Position numbers and translations under genes: made by a program. From Phytophthora sp. 'mugwort' (taxonomy: Eukaryota; Oomycota; Peronosporomycetes; Peronosporales; Peronosporaceae): a stretch of DNA of 64,000 nt. The stretch spans positions 558,001 to 622,000 of the forward strand of contig JAUCEF010000014.1 of the NCBI GenBank assembly GCA_033558025.1, in the 5' to 3' direction. Below, piece after piece: positions 11,367 through 21,468 of the stretch. The notes beneath the pieces are model-generated. The model did not search any database and had not been told where the DNA came from. It worked only from the letters and a program-made list of their open reading frames with translations. Numbering within the stretch: position 1 is the first letter of the stretch; each line of letters begins with the position of its first letter.

Positions 11367-12150
11367 TCAAGCGCTCAGCTTCACCACTGTACCGGTAACA
11401 TGCACATGACCCAGTTGTTGAGAGTAGTGCTGCTTTTTTCTCGGTACTTGGGACCACAGCAGGAGTCGGGGTCGAAGTCTAGTCTTAACTTCAGGGGAAT
11501 CCGTACGGTCATCCTGTTCGCTGCTTGAAGCCGTTGAGTCTGTTGGCGTGGCGTTAAAGGTTGAAGGGGCAATGGGTTGTCGACGTAGTTGAGTACGACT
11601 CGGTGCCTCCAGCTCCACTGTTGATGTTAACAACATTAGCTACGAACACGGCACGCAAGTTGGTTTTCAAGTTTTATCTTAAGACGACCGCAACGCAACT
11701 TACTGAGACCTGCCACGTCGCACCGTGCAAGGCGACCCAGTAAAAGGTAAGGCGTTTGGCATTTGTTGTCACCCACTTGCCGATCGGGGCAGGAGCTACA
11801 CGCAGAAGAACAAGTCATCTGACAATTCATGTCTTGCTGGACGCGGTTGTCATCGCACTAGACTTCGCGCGCGAAGCTTTCGTCCAGCGTGATATAATCA
11901 GTACACAGTGTCGTTGAACTCGCCGTAGCTGGTCGTGGCGCCGTCCGACACCAACACCTGGTTGCCCTCAAACATCGGCTTAACATTCTAAGGAAGCCTG
12001 CGCTAGTTAGCGACTTTATGGTTCTGCTACGTGGCCGGCCCGAAAGGTCATGCAGGCTTAGAATCTCGACGACAGTTGCTCGCCTGCAGGCTGGAGGCAA
12101 TTCCGAGGACGGATCAGATCCTGCAACTCGTGGTAAATACCAGCTGGATC
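11367..12150 (-). pseudogene. decayed AA17 LPMO relic on the minus strand
   Basis: Read on the minus strand, the segment near 11765-11705 encodes LTFYWVALHGATWQVSVSC, clearly the SYWIALH-x-x-PWQVYxNC block of the AA17 genes. It is followed by a Ser/Thr/Pro-rich stretch down to about 11367 that resembles their linker. Upstream (toward 12150) only poor remnants can be seen, in several frames with stops. The orientation opposite to its neighbours shows that local inversion or inverted duplication has occurred in the cluster. Confidence 0.6.
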
Positions 12151-13115
12151 GACGCAACGCAGTGACAATCGTCCAGTGGTCTTTAGTGTTGGTGTCTTTA
12201 CAGAACCGTTTGTTTTTACATGTGCAAAGATATCACTCCAACTTCGAGCCCAAGCTGGAGAACATGACGCGAAAAGAAAACGCGCAGATACGTGCCGATG
12301 GTGCGACGAAGGCCTTTCCAGCTCAGATCAGCTACCGTAGTTGCACTATATCATACGATTCCTATGCGGCGATTTGAAAGATACTCCACCGAAAGGAAGT
12401 ACAGTTCCCCGTCGCCAATTTAGTAGCCGTGCAACATAATAATTCATACCTAATACGTTGAGTTATCCACCGACTTCACTCTCACTGTTGTTTGTATGCT
12501 CAATTCCGCCCTGATAGCTAATAAGTTGTTGTACATAATACGAATAGCTTCCACCGAAGGTATTAAATTGGCGAGGGAGATCTGTATCGACTCATTCTAT
12601 CCGACTGGAAGTTACCTCAAAATACCAGCTGGGGATGCTGCTAGATAATATCTAGTAGATATTGCTGCCCATCTTGCATGCGAAGGAATCCGACAGGGAA
12701 GTAGCATTCATGATCGGACGTCTAAAGCAAAAGGAGATTAAGGGAGATAGATCCATCGTACCGTCGGTACTGGTGATGGCTTGGACGCCACCGTCGAAAT
12801 GCGCGTAGAGGACAAGCTATGCGCTGGTGGTGGCGCTCACAGCCGATTCAAGCCACCATACGGAATCAAATCACAATTGCAGCAGCTATTATATCATAAA
12901 AGCCGTCATCGCGCTGACCGAGGCAACGTCACGGATTATTGCAGTATGGTCTTGTTGCATTGCAGACCATGGCTTATACTTCGTGCACAAGATAACCACT
13001 AGATGTGGAAGAGGTAAATCGTGGGACTGACACGTTGTTAGTGACAACTTAAAGAATAGTATTACGTAGTATATCCATTTAATTATCCTCTAACTCGCAA
13101 AACAAACACAAGTGC
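12151..13115. other. no recognisable gene
   Basis: A 119-codon plus-strand frame (12018-12377) overlaps the LPMO relic and has no domain. Nothing else can be supported here. Confidence 0.5.
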
Positions 13116-13877
13116 TCAGCCGACAATCTTTGTAAGGTGCCGTTGTCGACGTGTGCATTTCTCCGAAAACGTTTCCGTCTTAGTATCGTCCGCAGATGAA
13201 GCTGTCGTTGGGATACCAGGAGTTAGACTTGCTAGGGTGACGATCGGAGTCGTCGTGGTCGACGAATCGCCACTGCCCGTCACCACAATGTCGGCACACG
13301 TCGGGTATGTCTGGCTCGCCAGGTCCGAGTGCCAGTAGAACTGAAGCGCGCAGTCGCCCGCCGACCCGCAACCCGTCACGCTCGACGGAATCGTGGCCGT
13401 CGTGCTACTCTTGTCACTCGAGCTTTGCGCGAACGGGTCGATGGTCAGCAGCTCAGCTACGGACTCGTACGTGATAGTGCCGCTGCTGTCAGTGGCCGGT
13501 TTGACGATGCTGAGCACCATTGTTCCAGGGTGCTGTGCCTGGATGATCCACTCGACGTCAAAGGGCGTGCCGGCTGCGAGCTCCGTGACAGTGTTGTTGG
13601 CCTCGTACACGGTTCCTCTGCATCCGTTCATGATGTTGAAGGTGGCTGCTGCGGGTCGGTCGGACTGCGCTCGGTTGCTGAGCAGCTCGACGGGTGCATA
13701 TTGGAGTTCTTGGTCTCCGGCTCCGCTGAGAGCTCCGCAATCAGCTCGGTACTGTTGTGAGATGGGTCGCGGTGTCGGTTGTATCATTTGTCCATGAGCG
13801 TTGACTGTAGCAGGTGTCACAAGGAGCAGTACGGCTGTGGCGATCGCAATGAACGACGACAAGGACGAAAGCTTCAT
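13116..13877 (-). CDS. secreted LPMO-like His-brace protein (not AA17)
   Basis: A 253-aa secreted protein. The ATG at 13877 (MKLSSLSS) is preferred over an upstream non-ATG extension because it begins the signal peptide. Cleavage after VNA exposes His28 in HGQMIQPTPRP, the classic start of LPMO_10-type (AA10/AA11/AA16-like) copper monooxygenases. His116 in AQHPGTM is the probable second brace ligand, and FYWHSDLASQTYPTC near residue 180 resembles the last core strand of these folds. It lacks the AYWTAFN and CEVWCD blocks of its AA17 neighbours, so it is a different family in the same cluster. A Ser/Thr-rich tail ends in EKCTRRQRHL, like the C-termini of the AA17 genes. Substrate unknown; chitin, cellulose or pectin are possible. 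The exact AA family is uncertain. Confidence 0.75.
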   Translation of the reverse strand: MKLSSLSSFIAIATAVLLLVTPATVNAHGQMIQPTPRPISQQYRADCGALSGAGDQELQYAPVELLSNRAQSDRPAAATFNIMNGCRGTVYEANNTVTELAAGTPFDVEWIIQAQHPGTMVLSIVKPATDSSGTITYESVAELLTIDPFAQSSSDKSSTTATIPSSVTGCGSAGDCALQFYWHSDLASQTYPTCADIVVTGSGDSSTTTTPIVTLASLTPGIPTTASSADDTKTETFSEKCTRRQRHLTKIVG

Positions 13878-14732
13878 GGTTGACCTGGTGGAGCAGTCTC
13901 GGATGTTGTAGTGTGGTGCCGGCAAATACTGGTGAAGGCGAGTCGGAGTTCGGTGGTTGTGTCCAATAACGGTCCATTTCAGTTGAACGGCGACCTTGTG
14001 TCATGCCCATCGCTAGCACGGGCGGTTTCTTCGTTAGATTTTCGGCGGAGCGGAGCGCCTTGCCGGTGCCTGTCCGTGACTTGAGGCTAAAATAGTCATC
14101 GAACTGGCCAGTGGTGTCACTCGCCACGCATGGCTTCGCCCACTGTTTTGTCTGAACAAAGTTGTCTGGACAGAGCTGGCAAGGAGGCGCACGAGTCCAT
14201 TGAAACCGTCTGCAGAACTCGCGACGAATGCATGATTTCAGAAGCGTGTCACCGCCGGAATTCTCAGTTTGACGATGCGACTCATCATGAGTGGCCAGAC
14301 GTGAACGGAAATCTGGAAAGCAGTTAGCTTCCGTCCAGTGGAAGTCAATAGTCAAACACACGAGTATTCACTTGCAGCCGGAGTGGCCATCAGTCTATCA
14401 GGTGGCGTTTGCCCTACGGTGGCGACTTCCGCTCATTTCATGAACAACGTGTCGCCAAAAAAACCGTCAGTCGAATCAGAAATGTTCCTATAGTATTAAG
14501 GGTCGGTTAACCGGTGGCCACAAAAACGTAGACCTGCTGTCAATGAAGCGCTATGCGCCGAGGCCTTCGTGCGTCCTGCTGCTCGACTCAGACCTTTTGT
14601 ATCGTTAGATACCGCTTGCGCGGTGCCGTAGTGGCACTAGAGAAAGTCTCAAGTCGACTTCTTCACAACGCAATCTACTCCGTCAAGCTCACAAGTCAAC
14701 CCACGTCTCTCGCTCTAGCTTTACTTAAAAGC
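13878..14732. other. divergent intergenic region between two LPMO genes
   Basis: The minus-strand gene at 13877 and the plus-strand gene at 14733 are divergent, so both promoters lie here. No strong Inr match is visible on either side. A 206-codon minus-strand frame (14361-13741) overlaps the LPMO start in another frame and has no recognisable feature; I do not call it a gene. Confidence 0.5.
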
Positions 14733-15803
14733 ATGGTAAACACCAAGATCCAGAGCATTGTCCTAGTTGGAGCTGCCACTCTGTCTTTTAGTGGTGTGAA
14801 CGCTCACGGATACCTCGGTCTGCCTGCGGTGACCTACCCAAACGACGTTGATAAGACCCAGTTCATCGCCACGATCGAGGCCAGCGCTTCAGGCTTTTCG
14901 GGATCATTTAGTGGCTCACCCGCGGCAAACACGGAGGCCTTCTGGGCAGCATTCAGCACAAGTAAATACTCTTCCATTAAGGAATTCGTGACTGATCAGG
15001 GCCAAATCGTGGCTGCTGGCGCTACCATTGAGTGTGGCCTCACGAATCCGGAGAAATCCCCGCAGCCTCTACCGGAGGAGCTGGAGTGGACCCACTCGGA
15101 CACGGAAGGCTTTACTTCGTCTCACGAAGGTCCCTGTGAGGCTTGGTGTGACGACACTCGGGTCTTCCAAGACACCGACTGCGCGGCGCACTTCACCACT
15201 GCTCCTGCAAAGATGCCCTACGACAGCGCTGGATGCTCCGGTGCGAGCCGCCTGACGTTCTACTGGTTGGCTCTGCACTCGTCTACATGGCAAGTCTACG
15301 TTGGCTGCGCTGCACTCGAAGGCGGCAGCGACTCGCTCTCACCTTCTCAGTCAAACTCCACCAGCAGCGGATCTACGGGGTACTCAGACACCCCGACGGT
15401 CACCACGGCCACGCCCACGTCTACCGCTGCCACGCCCACGTCTATCATTGCGATTCCTACGGCTACGACGGCTACTCCTACGGCGACTACCTTCACGCCG
15501 ATGGCCGCCAATGCGGCTCCAATCAATGGCAGCTCTGTTACTGGAAGCGAAATTGAAGAAGACGATGGCTCTCTCAGTATTGCTGGGGAGGAAGAAGACT
15601 GCGGGTCTCTGGAGGTGGCGGGCAGTGACGACGACCACATTGGTGGCGAAGCAGACATGGACGATGAGGACTGTGGCTCGCTCGACGTTGCTGGAAATGA
15701 GACTCATGAAGGTGCGACCATTTCGGAATCATCGCTGAACTTTGATGCTGTCGATGGCAGCTACACGAGCGGCAAGGTTCAGCCTCAGGATCAAAACTAC
15801 TAG
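14733..15803 (+). CDS. secreted AA17-type LPMO with acidic repeat tail
   Basis: A 356-aa protein starting at the ATG before MVNTKIQ; the open frame extends 60 codons further upstream, but those residues precede an obvious signal peptide and are probably untranslated. Cleavage after GVNA leaves His25 as the mature N-terminus. Family blocks are AFWAAFSTSKY, SSHEGPCEAWCDD (second brace His) and FYWLALHSSTWQVYVGC. It is more divergent than the gene at 6220 (EGPCEAWC instead of QGPCEVWC). After a Thr/Pro linker the C-terminus is acidic and carries three copies of a motif like EDCGSLEVAG, not seen in the other copies, and it lacks the KCSxRRR tail. A secreted pectin-active oxidase role is inferred from family. 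It appears intact. Confidence 0.85.
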   Translation: MVNTKIQSIVLVGAATLSFSGVNAHGYLGLPAVTYPNDVDKTQFIATIEASASGFSGSFSGSPAANTEAFWAAFSTSKYSSIKEFVTDQGQIVAAGATIECGLTNPEKSPQPLPEELEWTHSDTEGFTSSHEGPCEAWCDDTRVFQDTDCAAHFTTAPAKMPYDSAGCSGASRLTFYWLALHSSTWQVYVGCAALEGGSDSLSPSQSNSTSSGSTGYSDTPTVTTATPTSTAATPTSIIAIPTATTATPTATTFTPMAANAAPINGSSVTGSEIEEDDGSLSIAGEEEDCGSLEVAGSDDDHIGGEADMDDEDCGSLDVAGNETHEGATISESSLNFDAVDGSYTSGKVQPQDQNY

Positions 15804-16358
15804 ATCGTATGATTGGCGTATCGCCACCTCTCACCGTTTGTCGTCTAACGCAGTTACATTAGAAATCTGCGTCGTGTAAGTGTTTGATGTGGCCATGCAA
15901 ATCAAAGCAAAGGCAAATCAAATCCTCATTTAAATGCGTAGTACATGTACTTAGTTATCATACACTTCGAGTAGCAATTATTGCCCTGGAATAATTCCCT
16001 GGTACAGTATTGTCGATTTCATAGCGGTAGGCAATGCGCGCAAGTAGTCAAGTTAAGAATATCGAATGAGGGATATAAGCGCGAGCCCAGTTCGAAATCA
16101 CTCAAGGTGCTCACCCATAGTAGGCTTTGTTGCTGGTCACCACACGCACATCACTGCCAGTTTACCTCGTTTCACGTCTCTTTCTTATACCGTGCCAAGC
16201 CACTTGAGTTATGAGAAGCAAATTGCGAATTGAGATTAATCTCAACAGATATCCTGGCTTTGCCAACTAGATATGTAGCGCTCTGGAGGAGCCCGTACTC
16301 GGCGGGGAGGTACCTGGGCCATCCTCGAACGAGACTTGACTTACGAAATGAACCTGGG
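15804..16358. other. intergenic, no gene seen
   Basis: The 3' flank of the LPMO gene and the edge of the Gypsy relic. I looked for a long terminal repeat here and found no convincing match to the other side of the element. Confidence 0.5.
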
Positions 16359-16840
16359 TCATCCTTGATTCACTGAGGATAGGCGCGGGTGACGACTGGG
16401 TGCGAAGAAAGATGTCATTCTCCCCGCATGCCAGGATAATGGTGGAGCCGACTTAACAGGGGAATATACGTCGGATATTCGTGCGGTACTCCGCGGCTCC
16501 GGTGTCCAGCAGGACGGTGCTGTATCGAAAACGGTCTTGATGAGGAATGGTCCCTTGGAAACTGGGTCGGTCTTTTTGCGTTCTCGAGCGGGATCTCGTA
16601 GCATCACATTGTCACCAACACGGTAAAAAATTATCTTGAAGAATCGCCATGAACCTCTGTTTCGACAAGAAGTTCCAGTTCGCGAAGTGTAATTGGCGTG
16701 TGAGCATGTCTTCGCCAAACAGTAGTTGAGCTGGTGACGATCGAAGCACTGTGTGGTAACTGGCGCGAATAGCATAGGCGGCATAGTCGATTGCAGTTTC
16801 GAGTTGATCGTGCAGATCCGTCGAACGCGTAGGATATTCA

Positions 16841-17506
16841 TTAATTCCAAATGCACGCGCTCGCAGATAGCGTTTGCCTGAGGATTCTTAGCCCTGATCG
16901 GTTTTTGTCTTTGATTGCCATCGACTTCAAGAGTGACTGAAACTCATCACTAGTGAATTCCGTGCCAAGGTCGTGCACGACGAGCTTCGGTCGGGGATAA
17001 CGGCATAACCAAGCACGCTCGAAACTGATTGCAGTGGTACTCGATATCTTGCCACGTTGCACGATTACTTCCAACCACCGAAATTGCTGCTCGATGGCAG
17101 TTAGACAGTAGAAATTGTCAGCTATTGGCCCCAAGAGATTAACGTGAACCACGTCGAATGGTCGGTCTGTATTCGAGACGGGCGGGGGTCGGTTGCAGAT
17201 GACCATAATTCTGCTTACCACCATACAGCTTTGCCCGTTTGCAATCATTGCAGGCCCGGACGAAGTCGCCCACATCTTTCTCCATGCCAGTCTACCAGAA
17301 AGTAGCCATCGTGTGATATTGCTTGTTAGCACCAGGATGGAGTACGTAGGAGTGATACATCTCCACCAAATCGTGACGTAGCGACTCGGGTACCATGATT
17401 CTATTGCGGCGATGTAGCAGGACAACACCAAGAGCGGGGCGTAACGCGTAGTCCGGGTCAGCCTGCTTCTTCTCCAGCTGTTCAAAGACATGTTTGCAGG
17501 TTTCAT
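16841..17506 (-). pseudogene. Gypsy integrase domain
   Basis: The integrase catalytic core is seen as FDVVHVNLLGPI (first acidic residue region, usual D-x-x-G-P) and PKLVVHDLGTEFTSDEF (second Asp region, usually DxGxEF). Upstream, the zinc-binding HHCC part is only partly kept. The frame ends at 16841, and a C-terminal tail (16856-16359) continues in another frame with an SH3-like FYRVGDNVML segment. Confidence 0.75.
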
Positions 17507-17976
17507 CTTCCAGTTTGTGCAGTAGTAGAAGAAGAAGTGGCCATCGATGGATCAGTCGTCAAGACACCAAGCTCGTCTTCGTTCGATTGCTTGACAAAGT
17601 CGTACCGCAATCGGGAGAATGCGTCAGCACCCACGTTTTGATGCCCCGGAATGTCCTCGGCTTGTAGGCGATAATCTTCCAGAAGCAGTTTCCAATGCTT
17701 GACGCGGAGTGATGTTTTGCGTGGATACAGCAAATTCTTGTGGTCAGTATGAATTACCACTGGAAATCCCAACAACATCGTACGATATTCCTGAAGAATC
17801 TCGACTATAGACAGCAACTCCCATTCCATAGTGGACACTTCCGCTGCGTCTCTGTCATGGACCGCGAGAAGCAAGCAATGATTCTCTTGCCTTGAAGGAT
17901 GATACCGCCAATCTGGTGTCCACTGGCGTCTGCAACTACATAGAAGCGGCGGCTGTAGTCTGGAAATGCCATCCAC
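17503..17976 (-). pseudogene. Gypsy RNase H domain
   Basis: Residues matching the retroelement RNase H core: TMEWELLSIVEILQEYR, VVIHTDHKNLLY (catalytic TDHK) and PGHQNVGADAFSRL. It lies downstream of the RT in a separate frame and is part of the same polyprotein. Confidence 0.8.
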
Positions 17977-18111
17977 AAGTTGCGAGCCAGAGCTGTCTTG
18001 ATACTTAAGAAGGCTGCAGCATCTTCAGGAGTCCAGGTGAACTGACATTATTTGATGTCAGCCGATTAAGACTGTCAAAACTGACTTATTCCATGTCGCA
18101 ATAATAAGAGA

Positions 18112-19500
18112 TCATCCCAAGATTCGGCGCAACTCTCGTTTGTTGCGAGGTTCAGCGATCTGCTGTATCGCCTCCACCTTCTTTGTCTGCGGCTGAATTC
18201 CTTCCGGTGTGAAGGTAAAGCCGAGATAGTCTACTCGATCGCGCAGAATGTGGCACGCTTTGCCATTAAGGGTGGCATCATACTGGCAGAGTCGGTCAAA
18301 TACAATCCGTATGTGCTCCAAATGCACCACCGGATGCCAAGAAGACCAGAATGTCGTCCAATACACGATCACAGTCGCCAAGAATTCGTTCCATACAGGA
18401 CTGATACTCGTCGGGGGCTGTTGAGATTCCCATGGACAGCCGCTTGAACTGGTATTTCCCGAACGGCGAGCAAAACGCTGTCGCTGCTCGGCTCTGAAGC
18501 GCGATACGTGGAGCAAAGTAACCCATATTAGCGTCGAGTGTTGTAATACACTTTGCTTTCCCGAGCCGGAGCAGGATCTCTCGAATGTTGGGCACGTAGT
18601 AAGGCGAACGACGCAAAAACTTGTTCAGACGAAAGTCAACCAAAAGTCGAAGTGATCCGTTTGGCTTAACCAAGAAAAATGCTGGTGCAGCGGCTTCCGA
18701 CCTGTAGATTATTTCGATGGCGTCAAGTTCCAAAAGCTTTTGTATCTCTCGACGAGCAGCTTCTTCTTGGCTGCGAGGGACGCAATAGGGCTTCGCATGT
18801 GACGGCGTGTAGTCAGCTCGAAGTGGAAGTAAATAGCCATCGAGACGAATCCTACCAAGTCGTCCATTGTACAGATCTACATATTCCTCGAGCAGCTTCA
18901 AATAGCAATGCTGTATGGCTTCTTCGAGGTGCGGCGGTAGTAAATCTTCAGGTGTCACTGCACAGTCGTCTCCTACAAAACACTCATCACTTGCCTCGAG
19001 TTCACCCTCCTTTTCCATGCTTTCCTGTTTTGTAGGAATGCTCTCTGTGGTGCGAACGACCAGTTCGCTTCCACCCCAAGTGATGCGGCCGTTCTTAAAA
19101 TCAATCACAAATCCGAGAGCACTCACTAAGTCGCGGCCGATAGTCATATCGTCAGGCAATGGTGGCAGAATTTCGAACTTGTGTATAATCACCGAGTCAC
19201 GTTTCAGTTGAGGAATCCAAAAGCGAACCGTCATCGCTCCATCACTTATAGTGTCTCCTTTGACCAATCTGAAAGAGACCGAGGAGCTTTCAAGCCCTCT
19301 CCCTGCAGTTGAAGCTTTTGCATGAAGGCGGTGCCAATAATGCTGCGAGAACAGCCGCTACCGAGAAGGGCTTGGTAGCGCTCCTTACCGGACTCTAGCT
19401 TGATTATCACCCGCATCGGTAGTGTTGTGTTAGTCGGTGGTGCGTTCAGTCCGACAAACAGATATTCTTCATCGCTGGAGTTTCCCACTCCATGGTGGCG
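18112..19500 (-). pseudogene. Gypsy protease and reverse transcriptase, broken
   Basis: The protease block reads ALLGSGCSRSIIG, where the catalytic Asp of the usual (L)DSG motif is Gly. The frame changes near 19260. Reverse transcriptase follows, with FFLVKPNGSLRLLVDFR, FGKYQFKRLSMGISTAP and the catalytic block VLDDILVF, in which the usual aromatic residue before x-DD is not obvious. The last RT motifs (GFTFTPEGIQP) are in another frame near 18200. At least two frame breaks and the lost protease Asp make it inactive. Confidence 0.8.
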
Positions 19501-20071
19501 CTGCTCCACTCGTGTTTGCTGGCGCAGCTGGTGAGGCTGGGCCACGCGGGGGCACACGTCGCTGATCGGCTTGTTGGTGCTCTTCCTGCTGGTTGTCGTG
19601 GCGAAGAGCTCGGCAATCTGTCGTATTATGTGTGGTCGTTCGGTGGAACGTGCAGTACTTATTGCTGATCGTGTGACTGCTATTGTGGTTGCCTCGACCA
19701 GTATTTCCACCTCGGTTTTGCGACTGTCGGCCGCTGCTGTGGTTGTTGCTGCGGCTACGAAAATTGTTGCTACTGCGGTGTCCGTGATTCCGCGGGTTGT
19801 CGTTGTTGCTATTTTGTTTGTCTTGGACACCGACACGATGTAGAGGCTGCTCGCCTTGCTCGATACGCTCGAAGAAAGGCACGAGGGCAGCAACAGTTGA
19901 GTAGACTTGTCCGCTAGCGTCGTACTTGTTCTGCCATTCATAGGGCAGCCCGCGCTTGTATAGTCGGCACAGCGCGTCCTCGCACATCGGTGAGGTTTCG
20001 TTGAGCTTGGACAACGTATTCTCCATGCGCACCAGGGCTTGAAGAAATTCAAAGCGCTCTATGAAAATCAA
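19469..20071 (-). pseudogene. Gypsy gag-like fragment with zinc knuckle variant
   Basis: About 200 residues of nucleocapsid-type sequence: a helical capsid part with ALCRLYKRGLPYEWQNKY, an Asn/Ser/Arg/Gly-rich basic region, then KYCTFHRTTTHNTTDC, a C-x2-H-x5-H-x4-C variant knuckle. The N-terminal capsid half is missing. The protease frame overlaps its end. Confidence 0.7.
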
Positions 20072-20214
20072 TAAGGCGAGCGCTTGGAATGTCTCCGTTC
20101 GGACAATGGAATGGAGTTCGTGACCAAGATGGCCGCTTAGTTACCGTAACGGCATCATGCACCAGCACTCATCGTCGCATGTTGAGACCGGGCTGGCGTT
20201 GACTCACGTCCGAG

Positions 20215-20481
20215 TTGAGAAATTGTCTTCTCCAAGATTCAACAATGGATCAAGGCATTATATATTGCATAAAGCGCGATGTGCTCAACAAAAAGATGCA
20301 GAAGGCATTCTACAGCATTGGTAAGACTGAACGTGATGGCAAGCCTTACCAAGTAGAGCTTCTTACGGCCCTACAGTGGTATGAATCGGCTTGGGAACAG
20401 GTTAGCGAGAGAACCATTCGGAACTGTTGGCTGCACTCTACCCTAATGAACAAGCAGCGTGTCATTCTTGACCTATACTGA
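20215..20481 (+). pseudogene. pogo/Tigger-like DDE transposase fragment
   Basis: About 80 codons match the last part of CENP-B/pogo-type transposases: MDQGIIYCIKRDVLNKKMQK (third catalytic Asp in DQGI), LLTALQWYESAW and TIRNCWLHSTLM. Both ends of the protein are missing upstream. It sits at the edge of the Gypsy relic and may have inserted into or beside it. Confidence 0.6.
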
Positions 20482-21186
20482 GACTTGTATACTCAATGTA
20501 TATGCATATCCTTCTATGCATATCAGGCGTTCCTTATTCACGCAGATTACTGTACTAGTATACTACAGTTTAGAAGAAGTAAATTATGGAAGTAGTAGTT
20601 TTGATTTTGTTGATGTACTACGTCTAGTAATATAATTACACACGTAACAGCAGTAGTAATAGTAATTTATTGTAGACATCGTGAAGTACATGGGCCTTAC
20701 TATGTTAGGATCCCTGGCAAGACTCCAGCTGTAGGCGATAGTAATACATTGCTTTACATCGTTGTTCAGTTTCATTAGTCTTATTCACCCACAAGATCGT
20801 AATTGTTGACAACTTGCAGCCAGGTCACACGGAAGCTGGAGCAGGCTTGCGAACTGCAACCACGTAAGACCAACATGGTGTCGACACGATTTCATAGGAC
20901 AGCAAGGAAAACCTGAGCGCCAACGGGGGAGGCTTTACCAATTCTACCCGTTGCAACAGGACTATTGCATCGGGCGCAACTTCTTCCTTCCAATCGCCTC
21001 GATACCTTGTTCAACTTATGTGCTGACGTACTCCAGCGATCCCGTCGACATTTCGATGGTACCTGGGTTTAGTGTCTCCATTGTGTTCAACAAGCATCGG
21101 AGGTGCCAGCAGACGTTACCAAAACGCGCAGATGTCGTTATTATCGATAGATGATATACCGAGGGCGTAATTGTAAAAAGACCCAC
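20482..21186. other. AT-rich intergenic, no gene seen
   Basis: Low-complexity AT-rich DNA upstream of the HSP60 promoter. No coding signal recognised. Confidence 0.5.
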
Positions 21187-21196
21187 GTTCTAGAAC
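21187..21196. promoter_or_regulatory. heat-shock-element-like palindrome
   Basis: GTTCTAGAAC contains the inverted TTCnnGAA unit of eukaryotic heat shock elements and lies about 270 nt before the HSP60 start. Only one clear unit pair is present, so the call is tentative, but the context fits a heat-inducible chaperonin gene. Confidence 0.45.
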
Positions 21197-21220
21197 AGTC
21201 TCTGTTTAAACCTTTAAAAA

Positions 21221-21236
21221 AGCCATTCTCGAAATA
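21221..21236 (+). promoter_or_regulatory. weak Initiator-like site of the HSP60 gene
   Basis: AGCCATTCTCGAAATA keeps the CATTYY and AA parts of the oomycete Inr and lies 25 nt after the HSE-like palindrome. It would give a 5' leader of roughly 240 nt. Confidence 0.3.
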
Positions 21237-21468
21237 GCGCAGGCGACAGTTGTCCGGACAAATTTGTCTGAGTCTGCACCCATCACAAATCCATACACCT
21301 TACGTTTGTAAGGATTTGGAATCAGATCTCTTCACTCTGTCCGGTGCAAAGCATCCCTTGGCTGCGCACCACAAGCTCCGCCGAACGCGATCCACAGAGA
21401 GGGGGCAATCATGTGCGTCATTCGGAAATCTGCCAGCAGCTTCCAAGCTCAGAGACCTCCTAAGCAAG

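Larger units (their letters stand above)
16359..20071 (-). mobile_element. decayed Ty3/Gypsy retrotransposon (first copy)
   Basis: Minus-strand gag, protease, reverse transcriptase, RNase H and integrase occur in the Ty3/Gypsy order over about 3.7 kb, in several frames. No terminal repeats could be matched at the two ends, so the element is truncated or its repeats have been lost. It is unrelated in detail to the Gypsy element at 42-48.6 kb. Confidence 0.85.

Noticed and set aside
13741..14361. 206-codon minus-strand frame upstream of the LPMO-like gene
   Set aside because: No domain, overlaps the signal-peptide start of the better-supported gene in another frame and lies across a promoter region.
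14553..14732. 60-codon N-terminal extension of the AA17 gene at 14733
   Set aside because: It would hide the signal peptide behind a non-secretory leader; the ATG at 14733 fits the family.
15804..16358. Possible LTR of the first Gypsy element
   Set aside because: No matching direct repeat could be found beyond 20072, so no LTR is claimed.
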